Assembly: GCA_019752045.1 (NCBI GenBank)
Contig: JAIEMP010000010.1
Location: 1-64,000, forward strand
Length of the DNA stretch: 64,000 nt
Direction: 5' to 3'
From: Chitinophagaceae bacterium
GTDB lineage: Bacteria; Bacteroidota; Bacteroidia; Chitinophagales; Chitinophagaceae
This document shows positions 44,521 to 51,563 of this stretch, in pieces; position 1 is the first letter of the stretch; the number at the start of each line of letters is the position of its first letter. The notes under the pieces are model-generated. The model had not been told where the DNA came from. It made no database searches and saw only the letters and a list, made by a program, of their open reading frames with translations. The position numbers and the translations under genes are program-made.

Positions 44521-45150
44521 TTATTGTATTTGGGTCTTGGAGCTGATGTCTGTGGCAAATGCTAACAAATCTTTATACTGTGCATCAACCGTTGATGGAT
44601 CGGGGTTTTCTTCGGGACGGGTGGGGAGATAAACCGTAAAAGCGCCAAACTTTCGGCCAAACCGCATATCGTTGGGCATATTGCCCACCATGATTGATTT
44701 GCTGAAGTCAATTTCAGGGAAATCCTTCTTCGCCTGCAAAGCCATGCCGGGATTGGGTTTGCGGTTGATGTCGTTATTATCCGTTGCTGTGCAAAAATAT
44801 ATCTGATCAATACGGCCTTTATTTACATTGATCTCCTGCAACATATTGCTGTGAATTTCATTCAATTCTTCCAGCCTCATTAATCCTTTACCAACACCGG
44901 CCTGGTTGGTGACGATGAAAATCCGGTTGAATAAAGGAGCGAATTGTGCAATTGCTTCCAACACACCGGGCAAGAATTGAAACTCATTCCAGCTTTTAAT
45001 ATAATCTGCAACCACATCTTTATTAATCACTCCATCACGATCAAGAAACAACGTCCATTCTTTTGTAATCAATGGTAATTCCTTGTGAGGTAAAGGCATA
45101 AAGTAAGCCGTGTTTGCAGGATGATTAGTTGGGAGTGTTGTATGAATCAT
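44521..45150 (-). CDS. HAD-IIIA phosphatase (GmhB-like)
   Basis: 209 residues. DxD motif in LFLDRDGVINKD (about 35-46), second motif IVTNQAGVGKG and third RKPNPGM. In the heptose pathway GmhB removes the 7-phosphate (D-glycero-D-manno-heptose 1,7-bisphosphate). The zinc loop of E. coli GmhB (several Cys before RKP) is missing (FCTATDNNDINRKP), and the usual acidic motif IV GDxxxD reads GNMPND, so the first Asp is Asn. Next to gmhA, a heptose role still looks likely; activity needs testing. Confidence 0.82.
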   Translation of the reverse strand: MIHTTLPTNHPANTAYFMPLPHKELPLITKEWTLFLDRDGVINKDVVADYIKSWNEFQFLPGVLEAIAQFAPLFNRIFIVTNQAGVGKGLMRLEELNEIHSNMLQEINVNKGRIDQIYFCTATDNNDINRKPNPGMALQAKKDFPEIDFSKSIMVGNMPNDMRFGRKFGAFTVYLPTRPEENPDPSTVDAQYKDLLAFATDISSKTQIQ

Positions 45151-45153
45151 GGT

Positions 45154-45735
45154 TCAGCCTTTAGCAAAATATCTTTCTTCTACCAGTTGACAAATAATAT
45201 GACCGAGCATGATATGACTTTCCTGTATGCGTGGTGTAACAGTTGAAGGAACATTAAAGAGATGATCGCTTAACTCTTTGAGTTTACCACCGGTTGCACC
45301 GGTAAAACCAACAGTGATCATTCCTTTTTCTTTTGCTGCTTTAAATGCTTCCACAATATTGGGCGAGTTGCCCGATGTAGATAAACCAATCAACACATCG
45401 CCTGTATGTGCAATGCCTTTAATCAATCTGGCATAAGCCACTTCATAACTGTAATCGTTGGCAATAGCTGTGAGGTAAGAAGTATTCACATGCAGTGCTT
45501 CTGCAGGTAACGCTTCACGATCGAGATAAAACCGGCCGCTGAATTCTGCTGCCAAATGTTGCGCATCTGCAGCACTGCCGCCATTGCCGCAAAACAATAC
45601 CTTCTTTCCATTTTTAAATGCCGCAACCATAATATTGCTGATGGCATCCAGTTTGGCTATTACAGTTTCATCATTGAGTAATTGCTGTTTTACAGAAATA
45701 GATTCGCTGATGATCTGTTTGATCTGTTCGCTCAT
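45154..45735 (-). CDS. gmhA: phosphoheptose isomerase GmhA (SIS domain)
   Basis: 193 residues from the ATG at 45735, four bases after a TACATTTG box; the longer frame to 45762 would start in the promoter. SIS fold with CGNGGSAADAQHLAAEFSGRF (in part: CGNGGSAADAQHLA, EFSGRF), GLSTSGNSPNIVEAF and a final zinc-binding-type helix, QESHIMLGHIICQLVE. It converts sedoheptulose 7-phosphate to heptose 7-phosphate, the first step of ADP-heptose synthesis. The HAD phosphatase is 3 bp downstream. Confidence 0.9.
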   Translation of the reverse strand: MSEQIKQIISESISVKQQLLNDETVIAKLDAISNIMVAAFKNGKKVLFCGNGGSAADAQHLAAEFSGRFYLDREALPAEALHVNTSYLTAIANDYSYEVAYARLIKGIAHTGDVLIGLSTSGNSPNIVEAFKAAKEKGMITVGFTGATGGKLKELSDHLFNVPSTVTPRIQESHIMLGHIICQLVEERYFAKG

Positions 45736-45739
45736 GTTG

Positions 45740-45747
45740 CAAATGTA
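45740..45747 (-). promoter_or_regulatory. -7 box next to gmhA start
   Basis: Minus-strand TACATTTG fits TAnnTTTG and ends four bases before the ATG at 45735, implying a leaderless or nearly leaderless mRNA. It lies 27 bases downstream of the palindromes at 45774. Confidence 0.5.
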
Positions 45748-45773
45748 AAAGAAAAGCTGCAAGCTGTCAGCAT

Positions 45774-45837
45774 AGGTATGTCATACCTAACGGTATGCAT
45801 AATTATACTCAACCTGATAAGTAGGTATGGCATACCT
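45774..45837. repeat. two copies of palindrome AGGTATGnCATACCT
   Basis: AGGTATGTCATACCT at 45774-45788 and AGGTATGGCATACCT at 45823-45837 fill the gap between the glycosyltransferase stop and the gmhA promoter; a half-site CGGTATGCAT lies between. The same 15-mer occurs twice at 51454-51486. They could be operator sites for a dimeric regulator, or repeat DNA. Confidence 0.65.
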
Positions 45838-45842
45838 GGCTT

Positions 45843-47000
45843 TTACACTGATTCATACAGTTGTAAAACTGCAGAAGTCATTTTATCCCAGCCATATTTC
45901 TTTTTCTCTTCACGGAGATGGGGGAGAAATTGTGCACTGCCTGTTTGCATATATTCCTGCATAGCGGCTGCAATTGAATCAACAGTCGGTTCGCAAACCA
46001 ATCCCACTTTTCCATGCGGCACAAATGCAGGAAGTCCGCCAACATTGGTTACAATCATCGGCACTTCAAAATGATAGGCGAGGGGCGTAACACCACTTTG
46101 CGTAGCATTTTTATACGGCTGCACTACAACATCAGCAGCACAGAGATAATATTTTACTTCACTATCTGCAATAAACTCTGTTTTTAAGAGCAGATCATCT
46201 TTTATGCCAAGTTGTTCAATGAGTTCATCATATATTTTCCGGTCTTCATAAAATTCACCGGCGATAAGAAGTTTGTAGTTGGTAGTTTGTAGTTGGGCGT
46301 TCCTGAGTTTGGCGATTGCTTCAAGAAGCAAATCTAATCCCTTGTATTTTCTGATAAAACCAAAGAATAAAAAGATAAACTCGTTTTGATTGATGTTAAG
46401 GTGTGTTCTTGCTTCCTGTTTTGATACTGCTTCACCAAACACATCATACAATGGATGGGGTTCAAGTTGTGCAGGTTTGGTTTGTGTGAAGGAACGCAGT
46501 TCAGTTAATACTTTTTCACTCATCGTAATAAATGCATCAACCGGTTTAATAAAGTAGCTGGTGAATGAATGATCGCCGATGCGTTTTTCATGTGGAATGA
46601 CATTGTCTGCAATGCAAATAACCTTTGTCTGTTTATTTGATTTGATGAGGCGAAGAATGGTTCCCAATGCCGGCCCCATCAAGGGCAGCCAGTAACGCAC
46701 AACTACCAAATCTGCTTTCAGGTTTTTAATTTCGTTGCCAATAATCATCCAGTTAAATGGGTTGATTGAATTGATGACTGTTTTAATGTTTAAATCTGCC
46801 GGTGCCGGTTCAGATGAATATTGTGTTGTGCCGGGGAATAAAAAATCGGGATACTGTAAACTAAACGAATAAATAGTAACATCATGACCTTCTGATTGAA
46901 ATTGCCTTGCCAACCGCTCGTTATAAATGGCAATACCTCCACGTAGTGGATGCGCCGGGCCAAGGATGATGATTTTTTTAGATGAATACAATGGAGTCAC
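45843..47000 (-). CDS. GT4-type glycosyltransferase
   Basis: 385 residues. GT-B fold with N-terminal ILGPAHPLRGGIAIYNERLA and a donor domain containing FIRKYKGLDLLLEAI and SGVTPLAYHFEVPMIVTNVGGLP. It transfers a sugar in surface-polysaccharide or lipid-linked glycan assembly. A repetitive string in the middle encodes QTTNYKLL from near-direct repeats (about 46272-46304: GTAGTTGGTAGTTTGTAGTT), probably slippage or a repeat inserted in frame. It runs with the GxxExxY and GT2 genes on the same strand. Confidence 0.9.
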   Translation of the reverse strand: MTPLYSSKKIIILGPAHPLRGGIAIYNERLARQFQSEGHDVTIYSFSLQYPDFLFPGTTQYSSEPAPADLNIKTVINSINPFNWMIIGNEIKNLKADLVVVRYWLPLMGPALGTILRLIKSNKQTKVICIADNVIPHEKRIGDHSFTSYFIKPVDAFITMSEKVLTELRSFTQTKPAQLEPHPLYDVFGEAVSKQEARTHLNINQNEFIFLFFGFIRKYKGLDLLLEAIAKLRNAQLQTTNYKLLIAGEFYEDRKIYDELIEQLGIKDDLLLKTEFIADSEVKYYLCAADVVVQPYKNATQSGVTPLAYHFEVPMIVTNVGGLPAFVPHGKVGLVCEPTVDSIAAAMQEYMQTGSAQFLPHLREEKKKYGWDKMTSAVLQLYESV

Positions 47001-47031
47001 TGATTGAACTGATTCTGCTGATTTAACAGAT

Positions 47032-47421
47032 TTATTTAATGACGTTAGAGAAAATTTTTCTTTTTACCTGGGGTTTGATCCCAAACAATAAAAGTAAACC
47101 TACTTCGTAATTTGTTGCTTTTAAATAGTTGGTGAGTTGCAGTTCGTGGTTCAGTATTGTTTCCTCCAGCTCACCGGCTTTCAATTCTAAAATAACTGTA
47201 TTCTCAACCAATATATCTGCATAATAACTTCCTACTTCTGATTCTTGATAATAAACCTTTATCGGAAATTGATTTACAGCAGTAAGACCTGCATTTCTCA
47301 ACTCAATCAACAAGGCATTCTCATATACCTTCTCAAGGAAACCATAACCAAGCCCATTGTAGACGTTATAATAACATCGGATAATTCTTTCGGTCAGATC
47401 CTGATGTAAAAACATATTCAT
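47032..47421 (-). CDS. GxxExxY protein
   Basis: 129 residues. The diagnostic GFLEKVY (about 28-34, GxxExxY) lies in GYGFLEKVYENALLIEL, followed by a restriction-endonuclease-like beta core with YADILVENTVILELKAGE and NHELQLTNYLKAT. These small nuclease-fold proteins are widespread and of unknown function; they occur as solitary genes that move between loci. Here one lies between two glycosyltransferase genes of the polysaccharide set, so it is probably a late insertion. Confidence 0.85.
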   Translation of the reverse strand: MNMFLHQDLTERIIRCYYNVYNGLGYGFLEKVYENALLIELRNAGLTAVNQFPIKVYYQESEVGSYYADILVENTVILELKAGELEETILNHELQLTNYLKATNYEVGLLLLFGIKPQVKRKIFSNVIK

Positions 47422-47477
47422 GAAAGTTAATAATCAGTGTATATCCTTTCAATCAGTCAAATCAGTGTTTCTATTTC

Positions 47478-48419
47478 TTATAATCCAGCTTTTTCTTCAA
47501 TCAAATAAAAATTCCTTTCAGAAGAACTTCTGGATATTAATTCACCAATAAAACCTGCAAGAAATAATTGTGAGCCAATTATCATAGCTGCCAATGCAAT
47601 AAAAAATGTTGGACGATTGGTAATCGAGAAATTACTGTCTACAATTTTTGACACAATCAGATAGCCACTCATGATAAAACCAACCAGAAAGAAAATAGTA
47701 CCCCATAATCCAAAAAAGTGCATGGGTCGTTTTCCAAACTTGCCAACAAATGAAATGGTAGCAAGATCTAAGAACCCGTTTACAAAACGATCCCATCCAA
47801 ACTTGGTTACACCATATTTGCGTTTGCGATGTTCCACTACTTTTTCGCCTATCTTTCGAAAACCTGCCCACTTGGCCAGCACCGGAATATAGCGGTGCAT
47901 TTCACCATATACTTCAACGCTCTTCACTACTTTATTACTGTAAGCTTTCAGTCCACAGTTAAAATCGTGCAGCTTAATGCCACTCATACGTCTTGTTGCG
48001 GCATTGAATAATTTAGAAGGAATATTTTTTGTAAGCGTATTATCGTATCGTTTTTTCTTCCAGCCGCTCACTAAATCATTTCCACCGCTGATGATCATTT
48101 GATAGAGTTCAGGAATTTCATCCGGACTATCCTGCAGATCAGCATCCATGGTAATCACTACATCACCTTGTGCTGCTTTAAAACCTTCGTTCAATGCCGC
48201 CGACTTTCCGTAGTTGCGTTGAAAACGAATGCCTTTGATGTATTGATTGGTGGAACGCAGTTCACGGATTACTTTCCATGAATCATCAGTACTGCCATCA
48301 TCAATTAAAATGATCTCATAGGAAAGTTGCTGCTCATTCACCACACGTTCAATCCATGAACAGAGTTCGGGTAATGATTCAGCTTCATCTTTCAGCGGTA
48401 TAACAATACTTACGTTCAT
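47478..48419 (-). CDS. GT2-type glycosyltransferase (DPM/GtrB-like)
   Basis: 313 residues. GT-A domain (1-230) with NVSIVIPLKDEAESL, LIDDGSTDDSW, MDADLQDSPDEI and the DXD-like core, then two C-terminal helices (about 240-262 and 275-300). Such enzymes move a sugar from UDP- or GDP-sugar to undecaprenyl or polyprenyl phosphate. It lies 8 bp after DUF4199 and starts the glycosyltransferase group. Confidence 0.92.
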   Translation of the reverse strand: MNVSIVIPLKDEAESLPELCSWIERVVNEQQLSYEIILIDDGSTDDSWKVIRELRSTNQYIKGIRFQRNYGKSAALNEGFKAAQGDVVITMDADLQDSPDEIPELYQMIISGGNDLVSGWKKKRYDNTLTKNIPSKLFNAATRRMSGIKLHDFNCGLKAYSNKVVKSVEVYGEMHRYIPVLAKWAGFRKIGEKVVEHRKRKYGVTKFGWDRFVNGFLDLATISFVGKFGKRPMHFFGLWGTIFFLVGFIMSGYLIVSKIVDSNFSITNRPTFFIALAAMIIGSQLFLAGFIGELISRSSSERNFYLIEEKAGL

Positions 48420-48427
48420 GAAACAAT

Positions 48428-48970
48428 TTACATGGTTTGCGGCATTTCATCTGCCGGGTTTTTCTTTTTAACAATCACAGCAATGAGTAGTGAAATTAAA
48501 AACCATAAAATACAACTGATGGCAAAGCCCAGTGCCATCTTGCCGAGTGAAAACGGATTTTTATTGGCAGAATCGGCCAGCGCTTTATCAATCACATCCT
48601 GACTAGCGCCAAAACGTTTCATCATTTTTTCACTCATTTCCATTGATGCCTGTTGCATTGCCTGACTGAATTCAAGATCAATATAATTCATGAGTAAATA
48701 AGATACAACAGTAGTAGCAAATGCTGTTAACACAAACACGCCAAAACTTATTTTTAATGCACTTGAAAATTCTAAAAATCCACCCTGATTCTTTTTTTGT
48801 TTTAAACATGCAAGTACTGCAAACAAAATAGGAACAGCGTAACCGATATATGCTACCGGACTCATAAATACTTTTACTCCGCCGAGGTAAAGTAAAATAT
48901 AAATGAATACACCAACTACAGCGCTCATGATACCGTATTGTACCAATGGGTTTGATTGCGTTTTTTCCAT
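48428..48970 (-). CDS. DUF4199 membrane protein
   Basis: 180 residues from the ATG at 48970. Four membrane helices, with a soluble loop around residues 95-135 (ASMEMSEKMMKRFGASQDVIDKALADSANKN in part: MSEKMMKRFGASQ). DUF4199 is a Bacteroidota family of unknown function. It lies between the dihydroorotase-like gene (10 bp) and a GT2 gene (8 bp), an arrangement often seen in the phylum, so it may act in the same polyprenyl-linked step. Confidence 0.87.
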   Translation of the reverse strand: MEKTQSNPLVQYGIMSAVVGVFIYILLYLGGVKVFMSPVAYIGYAVPILFAVLACLKQKKNQGGFLEFSSALKISFGVFVLTAFATTVVSYLLMNYIDLEFSQAMQQASMEMSEKMMKRFGASQDVIDKALADSANKNPFSLGKMALGFAISCILWFLISLLIAVIVKKKNPADEMPQTM

Positions 48971-48980
48971 AAACAAAGTT

Positions 48981-50246
48981 TTAGTTGAGTTTAAGTTGAT
49001 TGTTATTGATGATGCCGATCACTTTTCCTTTTAACTCTTTGCCAATGAAGGCAGAGTTTTTTGATTTGGAACGAATGGCATCTTCAGTAAACACATATGT
49101 CGCATGCGGGTTAAAGATTGTTACATTGGCAGCAGTTCCTTCTTTAATTGTCGGCACCTGCAGCCCTAAAATCTTTCTTGGGTTAATGCTTGCAAGTTCT
49201 ACCCATTTTTCAGCAGAAAGCTGATTTCCAAACACAGCACCCATTACTCCATAACTTGTTTCCAAACCAATCATGCCGGGCTTTGCATATTCAAATTCAC
49301 AAACCTTACTGTCGTATTCATGTGGTTGATGATGTGATGCAATACAATCAACAGCACCATTGAGCACTGCCTGTTTCAATGCATCTCTTTCAGCAACTGT
49401 TCTCAATGGAGGATATAATTTAAGATTGGTATCATAACTCTGCAAATCATCATCACTAAAATATAAATGTGCCGGTGTAACAGAACAACTGATGGCAATG
49501 CCGGTTTCTTTTGCACGGTTGATGTATTCTAAACTCTTGGGCGAAGTAACACCCGTGAAATGCAGTTTTGATTCAGCATACCTCGTTAACTTAATATCTC
49601 TTGCTACCTGTATTTCTTCTGCTAAAATTGGTTTGCCGGGCAAACCTAATCTTGTGCTTACAATTCCTTCGTTCATTAAACCATATGTACCAATGGTTGC
49701 ATCATCAGGTATTTGTATAACTGTTCCGTTGATTGACTTTACATATTGGAGTGCTTTAAGTAATAGTCCGGCAGATTGTACAGGACGTATGCCATCTGTA
49801 AAACCAATGGCACCTGCATCGTGCATATCATACATTTCTGCGAGTTCTTTTCCTTCAATTTGTTTGGTAATAGCACCTAAAGGATGAACCGTAACAACGG
49901 CATGTTTTGATTTTTGCACCACATATTCAACCTGCGATTTACCAGCCATTACAGGTTGCGTGTTGGGTAATACCATTACTTCGGTAAAGCCACCTGCTGC
50001 TGCTGCTGCAATTCCGGTTTCAAGTGTTTCTTTATATTCCAGACCCGGGTCGCAGAAATGTGCAAACAGATCAACCCATCCTGGCGAAAGATGAAGATGT
50101 TCCTGCTGAATAATATGATCGGCTGATGCATTTTGCAATTGACCAATCTGCTTGATCAATCCGTTTTCGATTAAAACGTCCTGATTGGTGCCATTAAAAG
50201 GAGAGGCCGGATCAATAATGTGTGCCTGCTTGATGAGAATGGTCAT
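48981..50246 (-). CDS. dihydroorotase homologue lacking most metal ligands (probably non-catalytic)
   Basis: 421 residues, length and order of a class I dihydroorotase/amidohydrolase. The hallmark motifs are altered: HxH reads FAH (Phe61, His63), HxED region reads IPDD (179-182), HVST reads GVTS (232-235), TPHHL reads TPAHL (257-261) and TDHAPH reads SHHQPH (304-309). So several zinc-binding histidines and the catalytic Asp are lost, while PNTQP, FTDGIRPV and KLYPPLR stay. This looks like a pseudo-dihydroorotase (PyrX/PyrC-prime type) with a structural or regulatory role, or a different reaction. It heads the DUF4199-glycosyltransferase run. Confidence 0.85.
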   Translation of the reverse strand: MTILIKQAHIIDPASPFNGTNQDVLIENGLIKQIGQLQNASADHIIQQEHLHLSPGWVDLFAHFCDPGLEYKETLETGIAAAAAGGFTEVMVLPNTQPVMAGKSQVEYVVQKSKHAVVTVHPLGAITKQIEGKELAEMYDMHDAGAIGFTDGIRPVQSAGLLLKALQYVKSINGTVIQIPDDATIGTYGLMNEGIVSTRLGLPGKPILAEEIQVARDIKLTRYAESKLHFTGVTSPKSLEYINRAKETGIAISCSVTPAHLYFSDDDLQSYDTNLKLYPPLRTVAERDALKQAVLNGAVDCIASHHQPHEYDSKVCEFEYAKPGMIGLETSYGVMGAVFGNQLSAEKWVELASINPRKILGLQVPTIKEGTAANVTIFNPHATYVFTEDAIRSKSKNSAFIGKELKGKVIGIINNNQLKLN

Positions 50247-50329
50247 GTAACGGGTTCAAGTTATTGCGGCGCTAAGATAGTTTTTGTTGATTGATTTTGT
50301 ATCAAATGCATTTAAATCTTACTTTTGCT

Positions 50330-50337
50330 GCCCGCAT
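50330..50337 (+). promoter_or_regulatory. -7 box before tRNA-Pro
   Basis: TACTTTTG fits TAnnTTTG, 89 bases before the mature tRNA-Pro(GGG). A -33 TTG at normal spacing is not evident, so the match is partial. Confidence 0.35.
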
Positions 50338-50426
50338 AAATCAAAGGAGGATTTGTGTTTTTAAAGTATTGGATAAAACTTTGCCATTGGCAGTAGTGAG
50401 CAGTCCGATAACTTAAAAATTGAGTT

Positions 50427-50500
50427 CGGGACGTAGCGCAGCCCGGTAGCGCACTTGCATGGGGTGCAAGGGGTCGCTAGTTCGAATCTAGTCGTCCCGA
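50427..50500 (+). tRNA. tRNA-Pro (anticodon GGG)
   Basis: 74 bases. Acceptor CGGGACG/CGTCCCG with discriminator A, D-loop AGCCCGGTA, anticodon stem CTTGC/GCAAG around ATGGGGT (anticodon GGG), T-loop TTCGAATC. CCA is not encoded. A terminator follows directly. Confidence 0.94.
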
Positions 50501-50510
50501 CAAAACATCA

Positions 50511-50540
50511 AGCTTCACTGCAAAGTGAGGCTTTTGTTTT
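50511..50540 (+). terminator. terminator of tRNA-Pro (GGG)
   Basis: AGCTTCACT (50511-50519) pairs with AGTGAGGCT (50524-50532), one G-U pair, followed by TTTGTTTTTT. Confidence 0.8.
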
Positions 50541-50574
50541 TTATATCATTGAACAGTTGCGCATCCCGCTTTGG

Positions 50575-50610
50575 CGGGAGAGTTGCTACTTTCGAATCCA
50601 GTCGTCCCGA
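50575..50610 (+). pseudogene. decayed tRNA-Pro (3' part only)
   Basis: TTCGAATCCAGTCGTCCCGA at 50591-50610 is identical in type to the T-loop, T-stem and acceptor end of the flanking tRNA-Pro genes. The 5' part, anticodon and D-arm are gone, replaced by a hairpin CCCGC-TTTG-GCGGG. A good terminator still follows, so this is a dead middle copy. Confidence 0.75.
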
Positions 50611-50614
50611 CGTT

Positions 50615-50647
50615 AAAGACTCTTGAATTTTCAAGGGTCTTTTTTTA
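50615..50647 (+). terminator. terminator after the tRNA remnant
   Basis: AAAGACTCTTGAA (50615-50627) pairs perfectly with TTCAAGGGTCTTT (one G-U), followed by T7. It resembles the downstream end of a functional tRNA unit. Confidence 0.8.
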
Positions 50648-50665
50648 TTTTGCAAATCATTCATT

Positions 50666-50739
50666 CGGGATGTAGCGCAGCCCGGTAGCGCACTTCGTTC
50701 GGGACGAAGGGGCCGCTGGTTCGAATCCAGTCATCCCGA
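50666..50739 (+). tRNA. tRNA-Pro (anticodon CGG)
   Basis: 74 bases. Acceptor CGGGATG/CATCCCG with discriminator A, anticodon stem CTTCG/CGAAG around TTCGGGA (anticodon CGG), T-loop TTCGAATC. It differs from the first tRNA-Pro mainly in the anticodon arm and acceptor. CCA is not encoded. Confidence 0.94.
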
Positions 50740-50787
50740 CACTCAGCGGGTTTGTAAAATCAATGGCTTTTGTAAACAGAGCCTTTC

Positions 50788-50795
50788 TAATTTTG
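50788..50795 (+). promoter_or_regulatory. -7 box next to the M23 peptidase start
   Basis: TAATTTTG fits TAnnTTTG and ends five bases before the ATG at 50801, again predicting a very short or absent leader. TTG at 50770-50772 is 15 bases upstream, slightly short of the usual spacing. Confidence 0.5.
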
Positions 50796-50800
50796 CAGCT

Positions 50801-51412
50801 ATGGCAAACCACCGTTTCAGTAATCCGGCCTTTTTGTTGATCCTGCTTCTCAGTACAGGGTGCGCCATCAACAAAGATCCTTATCAAACAAAACTTAAGC
50901 TATTACAGAAAGGAAAAGTAAAAGATGATACCAGTTTTGTTTATCAACTCCCTTTTGAAAATAATACGAGTAAATTAATTGTGCAGGGTTATTTCAGCAG
51001 CTTTTCGCACAGGAACAGGGCTGCTCTTGATTTTAAAATGAAACGTGGTACAAAGATTCATGCTGCAAGAGGGGGAGTGGTTGTAAGGGTAAAAGAAGAT
51101 GGCGACAAAGGGGGCTGGAACAGAAAGTACAGACCTCAAGGCAACATGATTGTTATTCAACATGAAGATGGTTCAAGAGCAGGGTATTGGCATTTACAGT
51201 TTGATGGATCACTTGTAAAAACAGGTGATACAGTTCAACAAGGACAAGTGATTGGATTAAGTGGTAAAACAGGGTACACGTTATTTCCGCATTTACATTT
51301 TCTTGTGTGGACATCCCAAAAAGGAAACTGGCAACAGGTAGCCACACGCTTCAGAACATCTAAAGGAATTCGTTTTTTACGTCCATTCAGAAAATACAAA
51401 CGGGTTGATTGA
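50801..51412 (+). CDS. M23-family metallopeptidase, lipoprotein
   Basis: 203 residues. Lipoprotein signal with lipobox LSTGC (Cys21). The LytM/M23 domain has HRNRAALDF with zinc His and Asp (about 71-79), GYWHLQF and HLHFLVW carrying the other histidines, all motifs present. It likely cuts peptide cross-links in peptidoglycan or trims an envelope protein. It follows the tRNA-Pro genes with a box right before the ATG. Confidence 0.9.
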   Translation: MANHRFSNPAFLLILLLSTGCAINKDPYQTKLKLLQKGKVKDDTSFVYQLPFENNTSKLIVQGYFSSFSHRNRAALDFKMKRGTKIHAARGGVVVRVKEDGDKGGWNRKYRPQGNMIVIQHEDGSRAGYWHLQFDGSLVKTGDTVQQGQVIGLSGKTGYTLFPHLHFLVWTSQKGNWQQVATRFRTSKGIRFLRPFRKYKRVD

Positions 51413-51418
51413 ATTGTG

Positions 51419-51518
51419 TGCATTTAAAATTGTCGAAGGGATCCTTTTACTTTAGGTATGCCATACCTCGGAGGTATGGCATACCTGTTTAAAAAAGATT
51501 CCGACAATTTTAAATGCA
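51419..51518. repeat. nested inverted repeat with AGGTATGnCATACCT core
   Basis: Outer arms TGCATTTAAAATTGTCG (51419-51435) and CGACAATTTTAAATGCA (51502-51518) are perfect 17-bp inverses. Inside are AGGTATGCCATACCT (51454-51468) and AGGTATGGCATACCT (51472-51486), each almost palindromic and inverse to each other. The ~100-bp unit looks like a small MITE or stable terminator. The same 15-mer occurs twice at 45774-45837. Confidence 0.75.
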
Positions 51519-51563
51519 CCCATTGAATTATCAGCCAGTAATAATTTCCATTAATTTCGTTTT

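Noticed and set aside
50657-50887. minus frame with [21 protein letters not shown]
   Set aside because: Antisense reading through tRNA-Pro(CGG); it also overlaps the start of the M23 peptidase gene.
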